Assembly: GCF_025847205.1 (NCBI RefSeq)
Contig: NZ_JAOYTH010000002.1
Span: 454,952 to 518,951, forward strand
Reading direction: 5' to 3'
DNA length: 64,000 bases
DNA from: Pararhizobium sp. YC-54
Lineage (GTDB): Bacteria; Pseudomonadota; Alphaproteobacteria; Rhizobiales; Rhizobiaceae
Shown piece by piece: positions 42,823 through 51,794 of the stretch; position 1 is the first letter of the stretch; each line of letters opens with the position of its first letter. A program made the translations under genes and the position numbers. Under the pieces are notes generated by a model, which was given only the letters and a program-made list of their open reading frames with translations, searched no databases and was not told the DNA's origin.

Positions 42823-44103
42823 ATGGCGCTTGGCGCATCGCATCGCTTGCAGGACGGCATCGAAGCCGTCGAGACCATGACCCGTTTCGCCCTTGCCGTT
42901 CTGGCGCTGGCGTCCGGCGTCTACACCTATCTCGGCGTCCGCTCCATCCTCGATGGTTCGGCGACCGCGGTGTTCTTCGCGGCGCTGATCTATTCCTGCG
43001 CCGTGTCGGTCGCGATCTACGCCTTCTGGACCTATATGGCGCGGTTTTATCCGCACATCATCGGGACTGCGGCCCGAACCGCCATGCTCGGCATCATGGC
43101 GCTCGGCTGCCTGATGATCATCGCCATGGCGAGCTGGCTGAACGCCGCAGCGCTTGCGGGCTCCGCCGCACTCGAACAGCACCTCGCCGAAACGGTGGAG
43201 GACTACACCGCCGATCTCGACCGTGCACACCAGAATGCCCTTGCCGCGCAAAGCCTTTTGCCCGACATCCAGCGCACCTCCGAGCGCTTCCAGCGCCTTT
43301 CCGATCAGGAGCGCGAAAGCGGCGCGCTAACCGGCACGACGGGGGCCGGCAGCGTCGTGCAGCTGCTCGGCCAGATGGCGGCGCAGCTGAAGGAGCTCGA
43401 AACCGGGATTACCGCCTCGCGCGAACGCGTCACCACGTTGTTCGACGAAGGCCGCGCCCATCTCGCCACCATGCGCGGCCTCGTCTCCGCCCCCGGCGCC
43501 ATCGATCCGCGCGCCGACCAGTTTGCCGCTGAAGCGGTTGCCCTGACCGGCACCATCACGGCGCTGGAACAGACCTCGATCGCAGCCTCCGTCAAGCGCG
43601 CGGCGGAAGACCTGTCGCTCGGCTTCATCGCGCCGGTTGCCAGCGGGCTGGAGGCCGATCTCGCCAACCGCCAGGACCAGGTGATGGACACCATCCGCAC
43701 CTCGGTCGCCGCGCAGTCCAAGGTTCTCTCAGAGGCGGCCGACCAGATTCTGACGCGCGAGCCCGTCGGCGAACGGCGTTTCGTTCCGCTCTCCTCGGCC
43801 GCTGCCGTTCTGCGCTATGCCTCGGATTTCATCCCGAGCTGGGCCGGCGCCATTTCCATCGATATTCTGCCCGCCGTCCTCGTTTTCATGCTGTCGATCG
43901 CGCACGGGGCGCTGCGGCGGCAGGAACAGAGACTGCCCTTTGCCGAGCGGATCACCGCCGCCGAGCTTTTGGAAGCGCTGGAGGTGCAAAAGGCGCTACA
44001 GCGCAGCGGCGTCGATATCGAGACGGCATTGAGCGAAGCCGAGGCGAAGGAGCAGTCCAACATCACCAGCCTCGATCTCTCCGGCAAGGGCCCGCGCAAA
44101 TGA
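42823..44103 (+). CDS. Membrane protein with long coiled-coil region, coupled to a ClpP-like protease
   Basis: A 426-residue protein. Three membrane segments lie near the N-terminus (FALAVLALASGVYTYLGV; VFFAALIYSCAVSVAIYAFW; MLGIMALGCLMIIAMASWL). A helical, Glu/Gln/Ala-rich region of about 230 residues follows (AETVEDYTADLDRAHQNALA ... SVKRAAEDLS ... SVAAQSKVLSEAADQIL), then another membrane segment (DILPAVLVFMLSIAHGAL) and a charged tail. I do not recognise the family. GGAG precedes ATG 42823. Its stop overlaps the next ATG by four bases, so it is coupled to the protease-like gene. It could be a scaffold or receptor for that enzyme. Confidence 0.8.
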   Translation: MALGASHRLQDGIEAVETMTRFALAVLALASGVYTYLGVRSILDGSATAVFFAALIYSCAVSVAIYAFWTYMARFYPHIIGTAARTAMLGIMALGCLMIIAMASWLNAAALAGSAALEQHLAETVEDYTADLDRAHQNALAAQSLLPDIQRTSERFQRLSDQERESGALTGTTGAGSVVQLLGQMAAQLKELETGITASRERVTTLFDEGRAHLATMRGLVSAPGAIDPRADQFAAEAVALTGTITALEQTSIAASVKRAAEDLSLGFIAPVASGLEADLANRQDQVMDTIRTSVAAQSKVLSEAADQILTREPVGERRFVPLSSAAAVLRYASDFIPSWAGAISIDILPAVLVFMLSIAHGALRRQEQRLPFAERITAAELLEALEVQKALQRSGVDIETALSEAEAKEQSNITSLDLSGKGPRK

Positions 44104-44912
44104 ACGCGAACACGCGTCTGCAAGGCTTTGGGCAGAAGCTGAAAACCTACCTGCTCTCGGCCGACGACGGCACGCTGATGCGCCATGCCTTCCAGGCGCT
44201 GCTTGCTGCGTCTGTCGTTTTCATCATCATCGACTGGAACGAACTCAGCGCCGCCAGCAGGAACCATCCCGGCTTCGACCCGATGCAGCCGGAAGCGGTG
44301 CCGATCCTGCCGCCGGCACTGACGGAAGGCGAACCGCAAAATGCGCCCTCCGACATTACTGCCCAACCCGAAACCCTCAAGCAGGCAATCCGTTTCGAAT
44401 TGCAGCCCGGCGGCATCCTGTCTGCCGAAGGGTCGATCGAACCGGGTGCGGCCGGACGCTTTGCCAGCGAAATCGAGGCGCGCGGCGAATATGTGAAAAC
44501 CGTGCTGCTGAACTCCCCCGGTGGCGCCGTCGGCGATGCGCTGGCCATGTCGAAGCTGATCCGCGAGAAGAAACTCGGCACGAAGGTTGCCAGCGGCGCG
44601 CTTTGCGCCTCGTCCTGCCCGATCGTCATGGCCGGCGGTGTCACTCGCCAAGCCGAAAAAGGCGCCGTCGTCGGCGTCCACCAGATTTTCAACGGCTCGA
44701 AGGAAAAGCTCTCGGCCGAACAGGCAATGTCGGACGCCCAGCGCACCACAGCCGACGTCAGCCGCCATCTGGAGGAGATGGGCGTCAAATCCGGCCTCTG
44801 GCTGCACGCCATGGAAACGCCGCCGGACCGGCTGTATTATCTGACGCCTGAGGAAATGAAGGCGTTTGCGCTCGTGACGGACGGAGAGACAGCGGTGGCG
44901 AAGGCGAAGTAA
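44100..44912 (+). CDS. Membrane-anchored ClpP/crotonase-fold serine protease-like protein
   Basis: A 270-residue protein with an N-terminal membrane helix (HAFQALLAASVVFIIIDW) followed by a Pro-rich linker and a ClpP-fold domain. The oxyanion block LLNSPGGAVGDALAMSKLI and the nucleophile region GALCASSCPIVMAGG (Ser about 171) are clear. A possible catalytic His (H194) lies in VVGVHQIFNG. Domain and order match exported ClpP-like proteases (COG3904). It overlaps the upstream membrane protein gene by four bases (ATGA), so the two are made together. The substrate is unknown. Confidence 0.85.
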   Translation: MNANTRLQGFGQKLKTYLLSADDGTLMRHAFQALLAASVVFIIIDWNELSAASRNHPGFDPMQPEAVPILPPALTEGEPQNAPSDITAQPETLKQAIRFELQPGGILSAEGSIEPGAAGRFASEIEARGEYVKTVLLNSPGGAVGDALAMSKLIREKKLGTKVASGALCASSCPIVMAGGVTRQAEKGAVVGVHQIFNGSKEKLSAEQAMSDAQRTTADVSRHLEEMGVKSGLWLHAMETPPDRLYYLTPEEMKAFALVTDGETAVAKAK

Positions 44913-44961
44913 GCGAGGCGCTTGCCTGGCTTCGATATCGCCAGCGGTATCGCCGTGATCC

Positions 44962-45912
44962 TTACTCGGCCGCTTCCGCCTGATCCAGGCTCGTGGCGAT
45001 CGCTTCCTTTACCGCCAGTTCGGCCATGGCGAGCGCTGCCTCGCGCGTTCGGGCAGCTGCAACGAAGCGGCCATTGTGGCAGAAGCTTGCGCCTTCCACT
45101 CCGCACGCCGCCTCCAGATCGCCATTGGTGAGGCCCGCCCAGGCAGCCGGCAGATCGGCCCGCACCTCAAAGCCTTCGTCGGCGCGGCGGATCGTGGTCA
45201 GGCACCAGTCCTTGTCACGCGGATGGACGACGAACAGCAGGTGATCGGCGCCCGCCTTGACGATAGCCGGACGGAACGGCATCCCCATCGGCAACTCGAG
45301 AATGCGCCCCTCGCCGGCATCCTCGATGGCCTGCTGCACAAGGGCCTCGGCCCGCAATTTTGCGGCACTTTTTTCTATCCTTGCCTCGACGAAGCTGCGG
45401 GCAATCGCCAAGGCATTGTGGAAAGCGCGATCGTCGGCTTCAGGATCGGTCTCGTCGAAAACAGGTTTCAAGGTTTCCAGCAGAACCGGCAGGGTCAGCC
45501 CGCCCAACAGCCCGGCAACCGACGGGCTGAGCGCACCATTGTCGACCAGATCGACCGGCAGCACGAAGCTGGCATCGAAAGACGCATGCACGGTTTCGGC
45601 ATGCGCTTGAGGAACACCAAAGGCGGCGAGATAGTCGCGGCCATAGTGCTTCCAGATCAATCCGAACGAACTGTAGGGCTGGCCATCGTCGCGCAGCGGC
45701 GCGCCGCGCTGGTGGTGATCGAAGATGCGCGCATCCGGATCGTAGGCGCCGCCGACATCATAAATGATCCGGTCCGCACCGGGCGTGATCCATTCCGCAG
45801 CCCGGCTGCGGACAAGACGTGCCTGCGGAAAAAGCCGGGTGAGGATGACGCTGGACAACAGCTCGTCAGCATGGAAGCCACCGGAATGGGTGACGAGGAA
45901 TTCTGGGATCAT
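44962..45912 (-). CDS. MYG1 family (UPF0160) DHH-type exonuclease-like protein
   Basis: A 316-residue protein of the MYG1 family; the eukaryotic member is a 3'-5' RNA exonuclease. The N-terminal LVTHSGGFHADELLSSVILT and the metal-binding YDVGGAYDPDARIFDHHQRG with the DHH triad are diagnostic. YSSFGLIWKHYGRDYL and VDLVDNGAL also match the family. I chose ATG 45912, which gives MIPEFLVTHSGG; a longer start at 45984 is possible. It is convergent with the ClpP-like gene. Confidence 0.9.
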   Translation of the reverse strand: MIPEFLVTHSGGFHADELLSSVILTRLFPQARLVRSRAAEWITPGADRIIYDVGGAYDPDARIFDHHQRGAPLRDDGQPYSSFGLIWKHYGRDYLAAFGVPQAHAETVHASFDASFVLPVDLVDNGALSPSVAGLLGGLTLPVLLETLKPVFDETDPEADDRAFHNALAIARSFVEARIEKSAAKLRAEALVQQAIEDAGEGRILELPMGMPFRPAIVKAGADHLLFVVHPRDKDWCLTTIRRADEGFEVRADLPAAWAGLTNGDLEAACGVEGASFCHNGRFVAAARTREAALAMAELAVKEAIATSLDQAEAAE

Positions 45913-46077
45913 GCCGGGATACGCCTTGTTGCTTGCGGAAGGTCCGCTTGGGGTTTGCACCAGATAGCCATTGCGGACGGCCATCTCAAGCCGTGTTTTG
46001 CGTGTTTGGTGGGTTAGCTTAGACTTTCTGGGAACGCAGACGACAGCTTTGCGCCATAAGCGGTCAGGGGACGTCGA

Positions 46078-46718
46078 TCATCGCTCTATGGCGCCTTTTC
46101 CTTCGATGATCTTCGGTCGAAATTTGGCAATGCGTGACGTTCGCGTTTCGGGCTTCTTGGTAGAGCTGAGATTGATTACGTAGCTTTTCTGCCGCCCCGG
46201 CGTCAGGCGCCGAAAGGCCTCTGCAAGTTCAGGATCGGAATCCAACGCATCAACCAGCTCATCAGGTAGCTCGACTTCACTCTCATCCTTTGGCGGTCTG
46301 ATCCCAGCCTCGGCATAATCCATCGCCTCCTTCAAATAAGACAGGATAATCGCCTTCATCTTTGCCACTTGAACAATATCCACGAAACGGATCATGTCGG
46401 GATGGCGTGTATTCGGGCCCTGCTTCTGAAGGACGCCGCAAGGGTCTTTCAGCAATGCCGCGTTGAAAAAGGTTAAGCGGAAATCATCGCGAAAAGCACC
46501 GAAGATGACGATATTGCGATCTCGGTGCATGTAACATGGGTGCCCCCATTTTACCGTCTCGACCAGTCCGGCATCGAGGCAAATTTGGCGCAGTTCGTTC
46601 AGGCCTTGCGCCCATTGCCGTGTCGAACAGTCTGGTCTGGCAAAGCGCTCGCAGCGCCCGCACCCCTTGGTAAAGTAGTCCTCAATTGCAGTGATCATTG
46701 TACGTTCTGCGAATTCCA
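46078..46718 (-). CDS. YdeI/OmpD-associated family protein (DUF1801-type)
   Basis: A 213-residue protein. The N-terminal DUF1801-like domain includes ETVKWGHPCYMHRDRNIVIF and DDFRLTFFNAALLKDP. The C-terminal YdeI-type segment reads LPDELVDALDSDPELAEAFR, then RLTPGRQKSYVINLSSTKKP and ETRTSRIAKF. Function is unknown, although such proteins are often linked to envelope or antimicrobial-peptide stress. ATG 46718 fits the domain start; the frame opens at 46776. It is probably the last gene of an operon led by the ArsR regulator at 47479-47799, with which it shares direction and close spacing. Confidence 0.88.
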
Positions 46719-46794
46719 TCGAATTGCCTGCCTCCAAGGAAAGAAACATCAGGTTGCGGCCACGTAATGCGTCCACGCCGTCGACCCTAAGCGA

Positions 46795-47013
46795 CTACGC
46801 TTTCGATCCGCGCCACTTGGCCGCGTATGGGTTGACGAACATGTACAGACCCGTGAACATCAGCAAAAAAAGCGGTGGTAGCGGCGCGTATACGATCCAC
46901 GGTGGAGGCTCCCCGAGCCCCATGGCCACAAAGTTGGCGATGACGGCCGTCGTGAAGACAATCGACAGCCATCGGTGAGCCTGGCGAATCCACAAGTTCG
47001 AACTCAATTTCAA
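46795..47013 (-). CDS. Small membrane protein (PepSY-associated TM-like)
   Basis: A 72-residue protein with two hydrophobic helices (WLSIVFTTAVIANFVAMGLG and PLPPLFLLMFTGLYMFVNPY). RQAHRWLSIVF resembles the first helix of PepSY-associated membrane proteins. An AGGAG site precedes the ATG. It lies between the SRPBCC gene and the YdeI-family gene in the same direction, so it is probably part of that operon. Confidence 0.75.
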   Translation of the reverse strand: MKLSSNLWIRQAHRWLSIVFTTAVIANFVAMGLGEPPPWIVYAPLPPLFLLMFTGLYMFVNPYAAKWRGSKA

Positions 47014-47050
47014 CTCCTGTCGTTATCCGTGTTGAGGGCTTTGGAGACCT

Positions 47051-47482
47051 TCACTCTGTTCCGGCTAGAACCTGCTCCAGCTTTGAAAGAAACTCAGGCC
47101 AGCCTGCTTTGGCGCCACCATAGGCCTGCTTCTGATCCGGCCGGAACCCAGACTGCTCCATGCGCAGATGGGTACCTGTTACCGTGGGGGAGAGTGAAAA
47201 CGTCACGACACTGTTCAGATCGAAGGCCGGATCATCGTGTTTGAAATTCCAGGCATAGGACAGCGTTCTCTGCGGCTCGACAACGAGCACCTCGCAATCC
47301 AGAACACCACCCCACTCGCCGCGAAGATTGAACCGGTGGCCCACGACAGGACTGAAGTCATTCTTCATCAGCCACTCCGAGATCAGATGAGGTTGGGTGA
47401 GCGCACGCCAAATCTTTTCCGGCGGATGCGCGATCTCGCGCTCCACAATGACGGTACGTGTTGCAGCCGATGTTTCGCTCAT
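47051..47482 (-). CDS. SRPBCC (AHSA1/START-like) domain protein
   Basis: A 143-residue single-domain protein of the AHSA1/SRPBCC fold, which forms a hydrophobic pocket for small ligands. Family features are VEREIAHPPEKIWRALTQPH, LISEWLMKNDFSPVVGHRF and WPEFLSKLEQVL. ATG 47482 overlaps the ArsR stop by four bases, an arrangement seen very often for ArsR plus SRPBCC pairs, so the two are co-expressed. The ligand is unknown. Confidence 0.92.
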   Translation of the reverse strand: MSETSAATRTVIVEREIAHPPEKIWRALTQPHLISEWLMKNDFSPVVGHRFNLRGEWGGVLDCEVLVVEPQRTLSYAWNFKHDDPAFDLNSVVTFSLSPTVTGTHLRMEQSGFRPDQKQAYGGAKAGWPEFLSKLEQVLAGTE

Positions 47483-47799
47483 TGATCCATCCTGTTCAGC
47501 AAGTCTTCGAGTTCGTCGAACCGGCTCTGCCAGAAATCTGTCATCTGGTTTGTCCATTCGATCAATGGAGCAAGGGCGCGCAGTTGAGCACTGTAGTGGG
47601 TCTGGCGGCCTGCGTGGCGGTCGTTCACCAACCCGGCCCGTTTGAGGATGGCCAGATGCTTCGACACCCCCGGCTGCGAGACCCCAGCTTGAGCCGTCAG
47701 GGCTGCGACAGTCTGATCACCGTCGCGGCACAACCGCTCGAAAATGGCGCGTCGCGTTGGGTCAGCTAGCGTCTTAAAAAGCATGTCCTGATCTGGCAT
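47479..47799 (-). CDS. ArsR family transcriptional regulator (SdpR-like)
   Basis: A 106-residue winged-helix repressor. The motif FKTLADPTRRAIFERLCRDG, the helix-turn-helix TVAALTAQAGVSQPGVSKHL and the wing KRAGLVNDRHAGRQTHYSAQ are typical of ArsR/SdpR proteins. No metal-binding CxC motif is seen, so metals are unlikely effectors. A 49-base inverted repeat immediately upstream is the probable operator. It heads an operon with the SRPBCC, small membrane and YdeI-family genes. Confidence 0.93.
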   Translation of the reverse strand: MPDQDMLFKTLADPTRRAIFERLCRDGDQTVAALTAQAGVSQPGVSKHLAILKRAGLVNDRHAGRQTHYSAQLRALAPLIEWTNQMTDFWQSRFDELEDLLNRMDQ

Positions 47800-47804
47800 G
47801 TTTA

Positions 47805-47853
47805 TCCATAACTCGTGAGCTATTGGTTAGATCAATAACTCACGAGTTATGGA
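47805..47853 (-). promoter_or_regulatory. Long inverted-repeat operator of the ArsR operon
   Basis: Arms TCCATAACTCGTGAG (47805-47819) and CTCACGAGTTATGGA (47839-47853) are exact inverses, separated by 19 bases that include ATTG/CAAT. The site begins six bases before the ArsR start codon. Confidence 0.82.
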
Positions 47854-48156
47854 TTCGTCAAGAGGCCTTGAAGAGAAGAACTGGCCGCGATCACCAATGA
47901 CATCGTCGGCGGCGTTTTCGTCGGCAATGGGCCGAAAGCAGCCATCGGGCGTCGTCCGGAATGCGCCAAAAGCAGTCGCTGCGTTTACTCTCGGTTCAGA
48001 ACTCATCGATCCACTGACCGATGCTTTGGTGCATTCCTACAAAGCGCTTGCTATTGGCGTCTTTAGCGCGCACCGTTCTACGGTCGGCAGCCATCAACAC
48101 GGGCGCGGCCGCGTAAGGGTTGGCTACCCTGCCCCAATCGTCAAGGAGGACGCTCG
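47854..48156. other. Intergenic region without a supported gene
   Basis: About 300 bases. A 128-codon plus-strand ORF starting at 47849 has no ribosome site and unremarkable sequence. Codon use is less biased than in neighbouring genes. It may contain decayed coding sequence, but I cannot assign it. Confidence 0.35.
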
Positions 48157-48303
48157 ATGTCTTCCACTCTCCGCAACAGGCATTGGTCGAACCTTGGCAG
48201 TTCCGTTCGCCGGTCCCGCTATGTCGAATTCCTGATCAAGTCGATCCCGGCACTCTGTTTGGCATTCCTAACCTTCCTCACGTTCAGGGACTACCTTTGG
48301 TAG
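48157..48303 (+). CDS. Small membrane protein, 48 residues
   Basis: A short ORF beginning MSSTLRNRHWSNLGSSVRRS with one hydrophobic segment, LIKSIPALCLAFLTFLTF. Its AAGGAGG lies seven bases before the ATG, an excellent ribosome site, which is the main support. I recognise no family. It precedes a cluster of other small ORFs. Confidence 0.5.
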   Translation: MSSTLRNRHWSNLGSSVRRSRYVEFLIKSIPALCLAFLTFLTFRDYLW

Positions 48304-48456
48304 GCCCCGCGTTCGAAGGAAATGTTGCGATGCCCGGGCCACCCAAAAACTGCAGGCGGGCGAAATCAAATCGCGCGCGCACAACCGTCGGTGACCCCGC
48401 GGGCCACCGGCCTGCACGCAATCGACCCACCGCTTTACAACGGAGACACGGCAACC

Positions 48457-48747
48457 ATGATGATACGGACGCAACACAGAACCATTCATTTCAACGCACC
48501 GGCCCTGCTGGACGGTCTCGAATATCCGCTAGAGCCCGGCGACTATGAAGTGAACGAGGACGAGGAACTGATCGAGGGCATCTCTTGGCTTGCCTATCGC
48601 CGTGTCGCCACGTTCATCACCGTTCCCGCAACATCCACCAACGGCAATGTGAGCCGCATGCTGCCAGTGGATGCAGAAGCTATAGAAGAACTGCTCCGGC
48701 GTGATGGTCTCGGTGAGCCGAGTGCCGTGGGAGGTCACCCAGCATGA
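48457..48747 (+). CDS. Conserved small hypothetical protein
   Basis: A 96-residue acidic protein. The segment LLDGLEYPLEPGDYEVNEDE followed by ELIEGISWLAYRRVATFITV resembles a type of short protein frequent in rhizobial genomes, often on plasmids or islands; no function is known to me. Its stop codon overlaps the ATG of the next 26-residue ORF by four bases. ATG 48460 is an alternative start. Confidence 0.7.
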   Translation: MMIRTQHRTIHFNAPALLDGLEYPLEPGDYEVNEDEELIEGISWLAYRRVATFITVPATSTNGNVSRMLPVDAEAIEELLRRDGLGEPSAVGGHPA

Positions 48748-48824
48748 GCCATCACAAATTCACGATCCTTGCAGCAGAGCACCACGACCGCGACATGATC
48801 AAGTCCCGAGACCTGGAAGAATGA
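48744..48824 (+). CDS. Tiny ORF, 26 residues, translationally coupled
   Basis: MSHHKFTILAAEHHDRDMIK plus six residues. GGGAGG lies nine bases before the ATG. Both ends show ATGA overlaps, with the preceding gene (48744-48747) and the following one (48821-48824). It could be a true small protein or the remains of a longer gene broken by frameshift. Confidence 0.45.
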   Translation: MSHHKFTILAAEHHDRDMIKSRDLEE

Positions 48825-49135
48825 CGATGCTGAAGGGATATCCAGCCATGGCAGTCTTCGGCAAGGTCAAGGTGGAACATCAACACGAACTAAGATTGGC
48901 TGTCGTATCCGGATGTTTTTGTTTTCCGATCGGCTACCTGATTGCGTCTATGGTGACGTCTGGCTGGGGTTTGACCCCAGGATTGGTTGAGCTGCTCACC
49001 GCAATTGTAGTGGGAACATTCGGCATCGTCATCGCCAGTATCCTGGGCGCCCGGATGGATCGGGCATCCGAAAAGCGCGCGCTTAGCCAGCAAAGCAAGC
49101 CGTCCTCCACAGGACGGGAGCATTCCACCTGGTAG
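48821..49135 (+). CDS. Small membrane protein with two transmembrane helices
   Basis: A 104-residue protein with helices LAVVSGCFCFPIGYLIAS and LVELLTAIVVGTFGIVIASI and a charged C-terminus. ATG 48821 overlaps the preceding stop (ATGA); ATG 48827 has GGAAGA six bases upstream and is equally likely. The two-helix layout is holin-like or small-integral-membrane-like, but I cannot name a family. Confidence 0.55.
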   Translation: MTMLKGYPAMAVFGKVKVEHQHELRLAVVSGCFCFPIGYLIASMVTSGWGLTPGLVELLTAIVVGTFGIVIASILGARMDRASEKRALSQQSKPSSTGREHSTW

Positions 49136-49274
49136 GCAGCCGGCGGGCAACTGCATCGCACCTTCTGGCGGCACGACGCTCAGGGATGGACGTGGGTAGG
49201 TCGCTTCGGGCCAGAAACACACCGTAGAGAAAAAGCCATCCGCTTTCGTGGCGGACGGCCGATCTGCAGCGTCC

Positions 49275-50162
49275 TTACATATCCGACACGGCCGAATGCG
49301 CCCAGTCCATATACAGGTCCTTTGCCTTGGCGGCGACTGGGCCTGGCTGGAGGTCGCGGTCTTCGAGTTTGGTGACGGGGACGACCTTGGAGTAGTTGCC
49401 GGAGGTGAAGATTTCGTCGGCGGCCTCAAAATCGGAAAGCGTCAGCGTCGTCTCGACCACGTCGAAGCCGGCGTCGCGCAACAGGCCGATGACGCGGAAA
49501 CGGGTGATGCCGGCGAGGAAGGTCTTGTTGGCGGCGGGGGTAAAGACGACGCCGTCCTTGACCATGAAGACGTTGGAGGAGCCGGTCTCGGCAATATTGC
49601 CGAGCATGTCGCGCACCAGAGCATTCGAGAAGCCGCGCTTGCGCGCCTCGATCAGGATGCGGCCATTGTTGGGATAGAGGCAGCCGGCCTTGGCGTCGGT
49701 CGGCATGCATTCGATCGTCGGACGGCGGAAGGGCGATATGGTCAGCGACTGGCCACCCGGGCCTTCGCCCATCGGCGCTTCGAACAGGCAGAGCGCGAAC
49801 CGGGTCGAATCGGGATCGACGGCAACGACGCTGCCGGGCATGCCATGTTCGCCCCAGTACATCGGCTTGATGTAGATGGCGGTCTGGCCGTCGAACTTCT
49901 TGCACCCTTCCCAGGCGAGCGCCTCGATATCCTCTGCCGTCACCACCGGTTTCAGCCCCAGCGCCAGCGCCGAGCGGTTGACGCGTTGGCAATGCAGGTC
50001 GAGATCCGGCGCGATGCCATCGAACCAGCGGGCACCATCGAACACCGTCGAGCCCAGCCACATGGCATGCGATGTCGGGCCGATCAGCGGCGGATTGCCG
50101 GACAGCCACTCGCCATCGACATAGGTCCAGGTGGTGCTGCGCGGGGATGTATCGACGGCCAT
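49275..50162 (-). CDS. Branched-chain amino-acid aminotransferase-like (class IV, PLP)
   Basis: A 295-residue PLP enzyme of fold type IV, the class of IlvE, D-amino-acid aminotransferase and aminodeoxychorismate lyase. The PLP lysine is K158 in TDAKAGCLYPNNGRILIEAR, and RDMLGNIAETGSSNVFMVKD is the conserved phosphate-binding block. GITRFRVIGLLRDAGFDVVE also fits. It is likely a branched-chain or related aminotransferase acting in amino-acid metabolism, since rhizobia commonly have this second IlvE-type gene. It is divergent from an alcohol dehydrogenase gene. Confidence 0.9.
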   Translation of the reverse strand: MAVDTSPRSTTWTYVDGEWLSGNPPLIGPTSHAMWLGSTVFDGARWFDGIAPDLDLHCQRVNRSALALGLKPVVTAEDIEALAWEGCKKFDGQTAIYIKPMYWGEHGMPGSVVAVDPDSTRFALCLFEAPMGEGPGGQSLTISPFRRPTIECMPTDAKAGCLYPNNGRILIEARKRGFSNALVRDMLGNIAETGSSNVFMVKDGVVFTPAANKTFLAGITRFRVIGLLRDAGFDVVETTLTLSDFEAADEIFTSGNYSKVVPVTKLEDRDLQPGPVAAKAKDLYMDWAHSAVSDM

Positions 50163-50316
50163 GACGGTCTCCTGTTTTTTGTGTTTCTCGTATCCGCATA
50201 TCCGGAAAATCGAGAAGTGGGGTAAATAGGTACATCAAAAAAAGTCATGCCGTCCAATCTGGATCGCAAAGTCCCGCTCGCATAGTCTGCCGCCAGAAGC
50301 ACAAAGGACCCGCCCG

Positions 50317-51357
50317 ATGAAAGCCATGTATTACGACGCCTTCGGCAAGACGCCCGATATCCGCCTGCTGCCGGACCCGAAGCCGAGCGCAGATGGCGTC
50401 GTCATCAAGGTCGAGGCGACCGGGCTCTGCCGCAGCGACTGGCACGGCTGGATGGGGCATGATCCCGATATCAACCTGCCGCACGTGCCGGGTCATGAGC
50501 TGGCCGGCACCGTGGCCGCCAAGGGCAAGGGCGTCTTGCGCTACAAGGTCGGCGACCGGGTGACAGTTCCCTTCGTGTCCGGCTGCGGCCGCTGCGGCGA
50601 ATGTCATTCCGGCAATCAACAGGTCTGCGCCAATCAGTTCCAGCCGGGCTTCACCCATTGGGGCTCGTTTGCCGAATATGTCGCCATCGACTTTGCCGAC
50701 CAGAACCTGGTACATCTGCCTGACACTCTCGACTATGCCACGGCCGCGAGCCTCGGCTGCCGCTTTGCCACGTCGTTTCGCGCCATTGTCGATCAGGGCC
50801 GGGTGCGCGGCGGCGAATGGGTGGCGGTGCATGGCTGCGGCGGCGTCGGCATCTCGGCGATCATGATCGCCACCGCGCTCGGCGCCAATGTCATCGCCAT
50901 CGATATCTCCGAGACGAAACTCTCCTTCGCCCGCGAGATCGGCGCCGTCGCCACCATCGACGGCAGCGTCACCGGCGATGTCGCAGAGGCCGTGCGCGAC
51001 ATCACCAAGGGCGGCGCGCATGTGTCGATCGACGCGCTCGGCTCGCCCGTCACCTGCTTCAATTCGATCAAGAACCTGCGCCGTCGCGGCCGCCATGTGC
51101 AGATCGGCCTGATGCTCGGCGAGCATGCCAGCCCGCAGATCCCGATGAGTCAAGTGATCGGCCATGAGCTGGAAATCTACGGCAGCCATGGCATGCAGGC
51201 CTGGCGCTACGAGGCGATGATGGCGATGCTGGAAACCGGCAAGCTCAACCCGCAAAAGCTGATCGGCCGTCATATCAGCCTGGAGGAAGCCGTGCCGGCA
51301 TTGATGACGATGGACACGGCGCAGGACCTCGGCATCAGCGTCATTACCCGGTTTTAA
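50317..51357 (+). CDS. Zinc-dependent alcohol dehydrogenase (MDR family)
   Basis: A 346-residue medium-chain dehydrogenase. Catalytic zinc ligands are C38 ([14 protein letters not shown]) and H60-E61 ([10 protein letters not shown]). The structural zinc site has the four Cys of [17 protein letters not shown] (C90, C93, C96, C104). The NAD(P)-binding motif is [12 protein letters not shown]. It oxidises an alcohol or reduces an aldehyde; the exact substrate is unknown. It stands alone, with 150 bases between it and the divergent aminotransferase gene. Confidence 0.94.
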   Translation: MKAMYYDAFGKTPDIRLLPDPKPSADGVVIKVEATGLCRSDWHGWMGHDPDINLPHVPGHELAGTVAAKGKGVLRYKVGDRVTVPFVSGCGRCGECHSGNQQVCANQFQPGFTHWGSFAEYVAIDFADQNLVHLPDTLDYATAASLGCRFATSFRAIVDQGRVRGGEWVAVHGCGGVGISAIMIATALGANVIAIDISETKLSFAREIGAVATIDGSVTGDVAEAVRDITKGGAHVSIDALGSPVTCFNSIKNLRRRGRHVQIGLMLGEHASPQIPMSQVIGHELEIYGSHGMQAWRYEAMMAMLETGKLNPQKLIGRHISLEEAVPALMTMDTAQDLGISVITRF

Positions 51358-51578
51358 CGGGCAGGACTACTCTCTCGGCCTGAACAGCGCCGGGCACGAC
51401 ATCGCTTCGCGTGCCGGCGACCGGCCGTTCGTGCGCAAGACCTGAAACCGCCCATTGCCGATATATTCCATCGAGCACAGCTTCCCTTGCGCTCGCAGCG
51501 CCCTACTTCAATGCCTATTGGTTTCGGCCCTCCCGAAGCCTGCCCTTTCGCAATGTCCCGTTGAGGATCGCAAAGTGA

Positions 51579-51794
51579 GTGCACCGCTTGACCAGTAAGA
51601 ATAACGCCAGGACTGCTGCCAAGCCAACCGTACGGCGAAGCCAGGACGAAACGTCCGCGGCAGCGCTCGACATCATCAAAGCGGAACTGGCGGCACGGCT
51701 AAAGAAGACGGCGATGCTCAGAGCCTTGCGTCTCGCCCAGGAACCTGTCGAAGAAAAGCCGGTCAAGAAGGCTGTGGCAAAGAAGAAGAGATAA
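51579..51794 (+). CDS. Small basic protein of unknown function
   Basis: A 71-residue protein with an Ala/Leu-rich helix (TSAAALDIIKAELAARLKKT) and a Lys-rich tail (KPVKKAVAKKKR), reminiscent of small nucleic-acid-binding proteins. The start is uncertain: GTG 51579 is the longest option and its ribosome site is weak. Codon bias is acceptable. I do not recognise the family. Confidence 0.5.
   Translation: MHRLTSKNNARTAAKPTVRRSQDETSAAALDIIKAELAARLKKTAMLRALRLAQEPVEEKPVKKAVAKKKR

Noticed and set aside
47849..48235. A 128-codon plus-strand ORF after the ArsR operator
   Set aside because: It begins inside the operator repeat, has no ribosome site and low coding character; it also overlaps the better supported 48-residue ORF.
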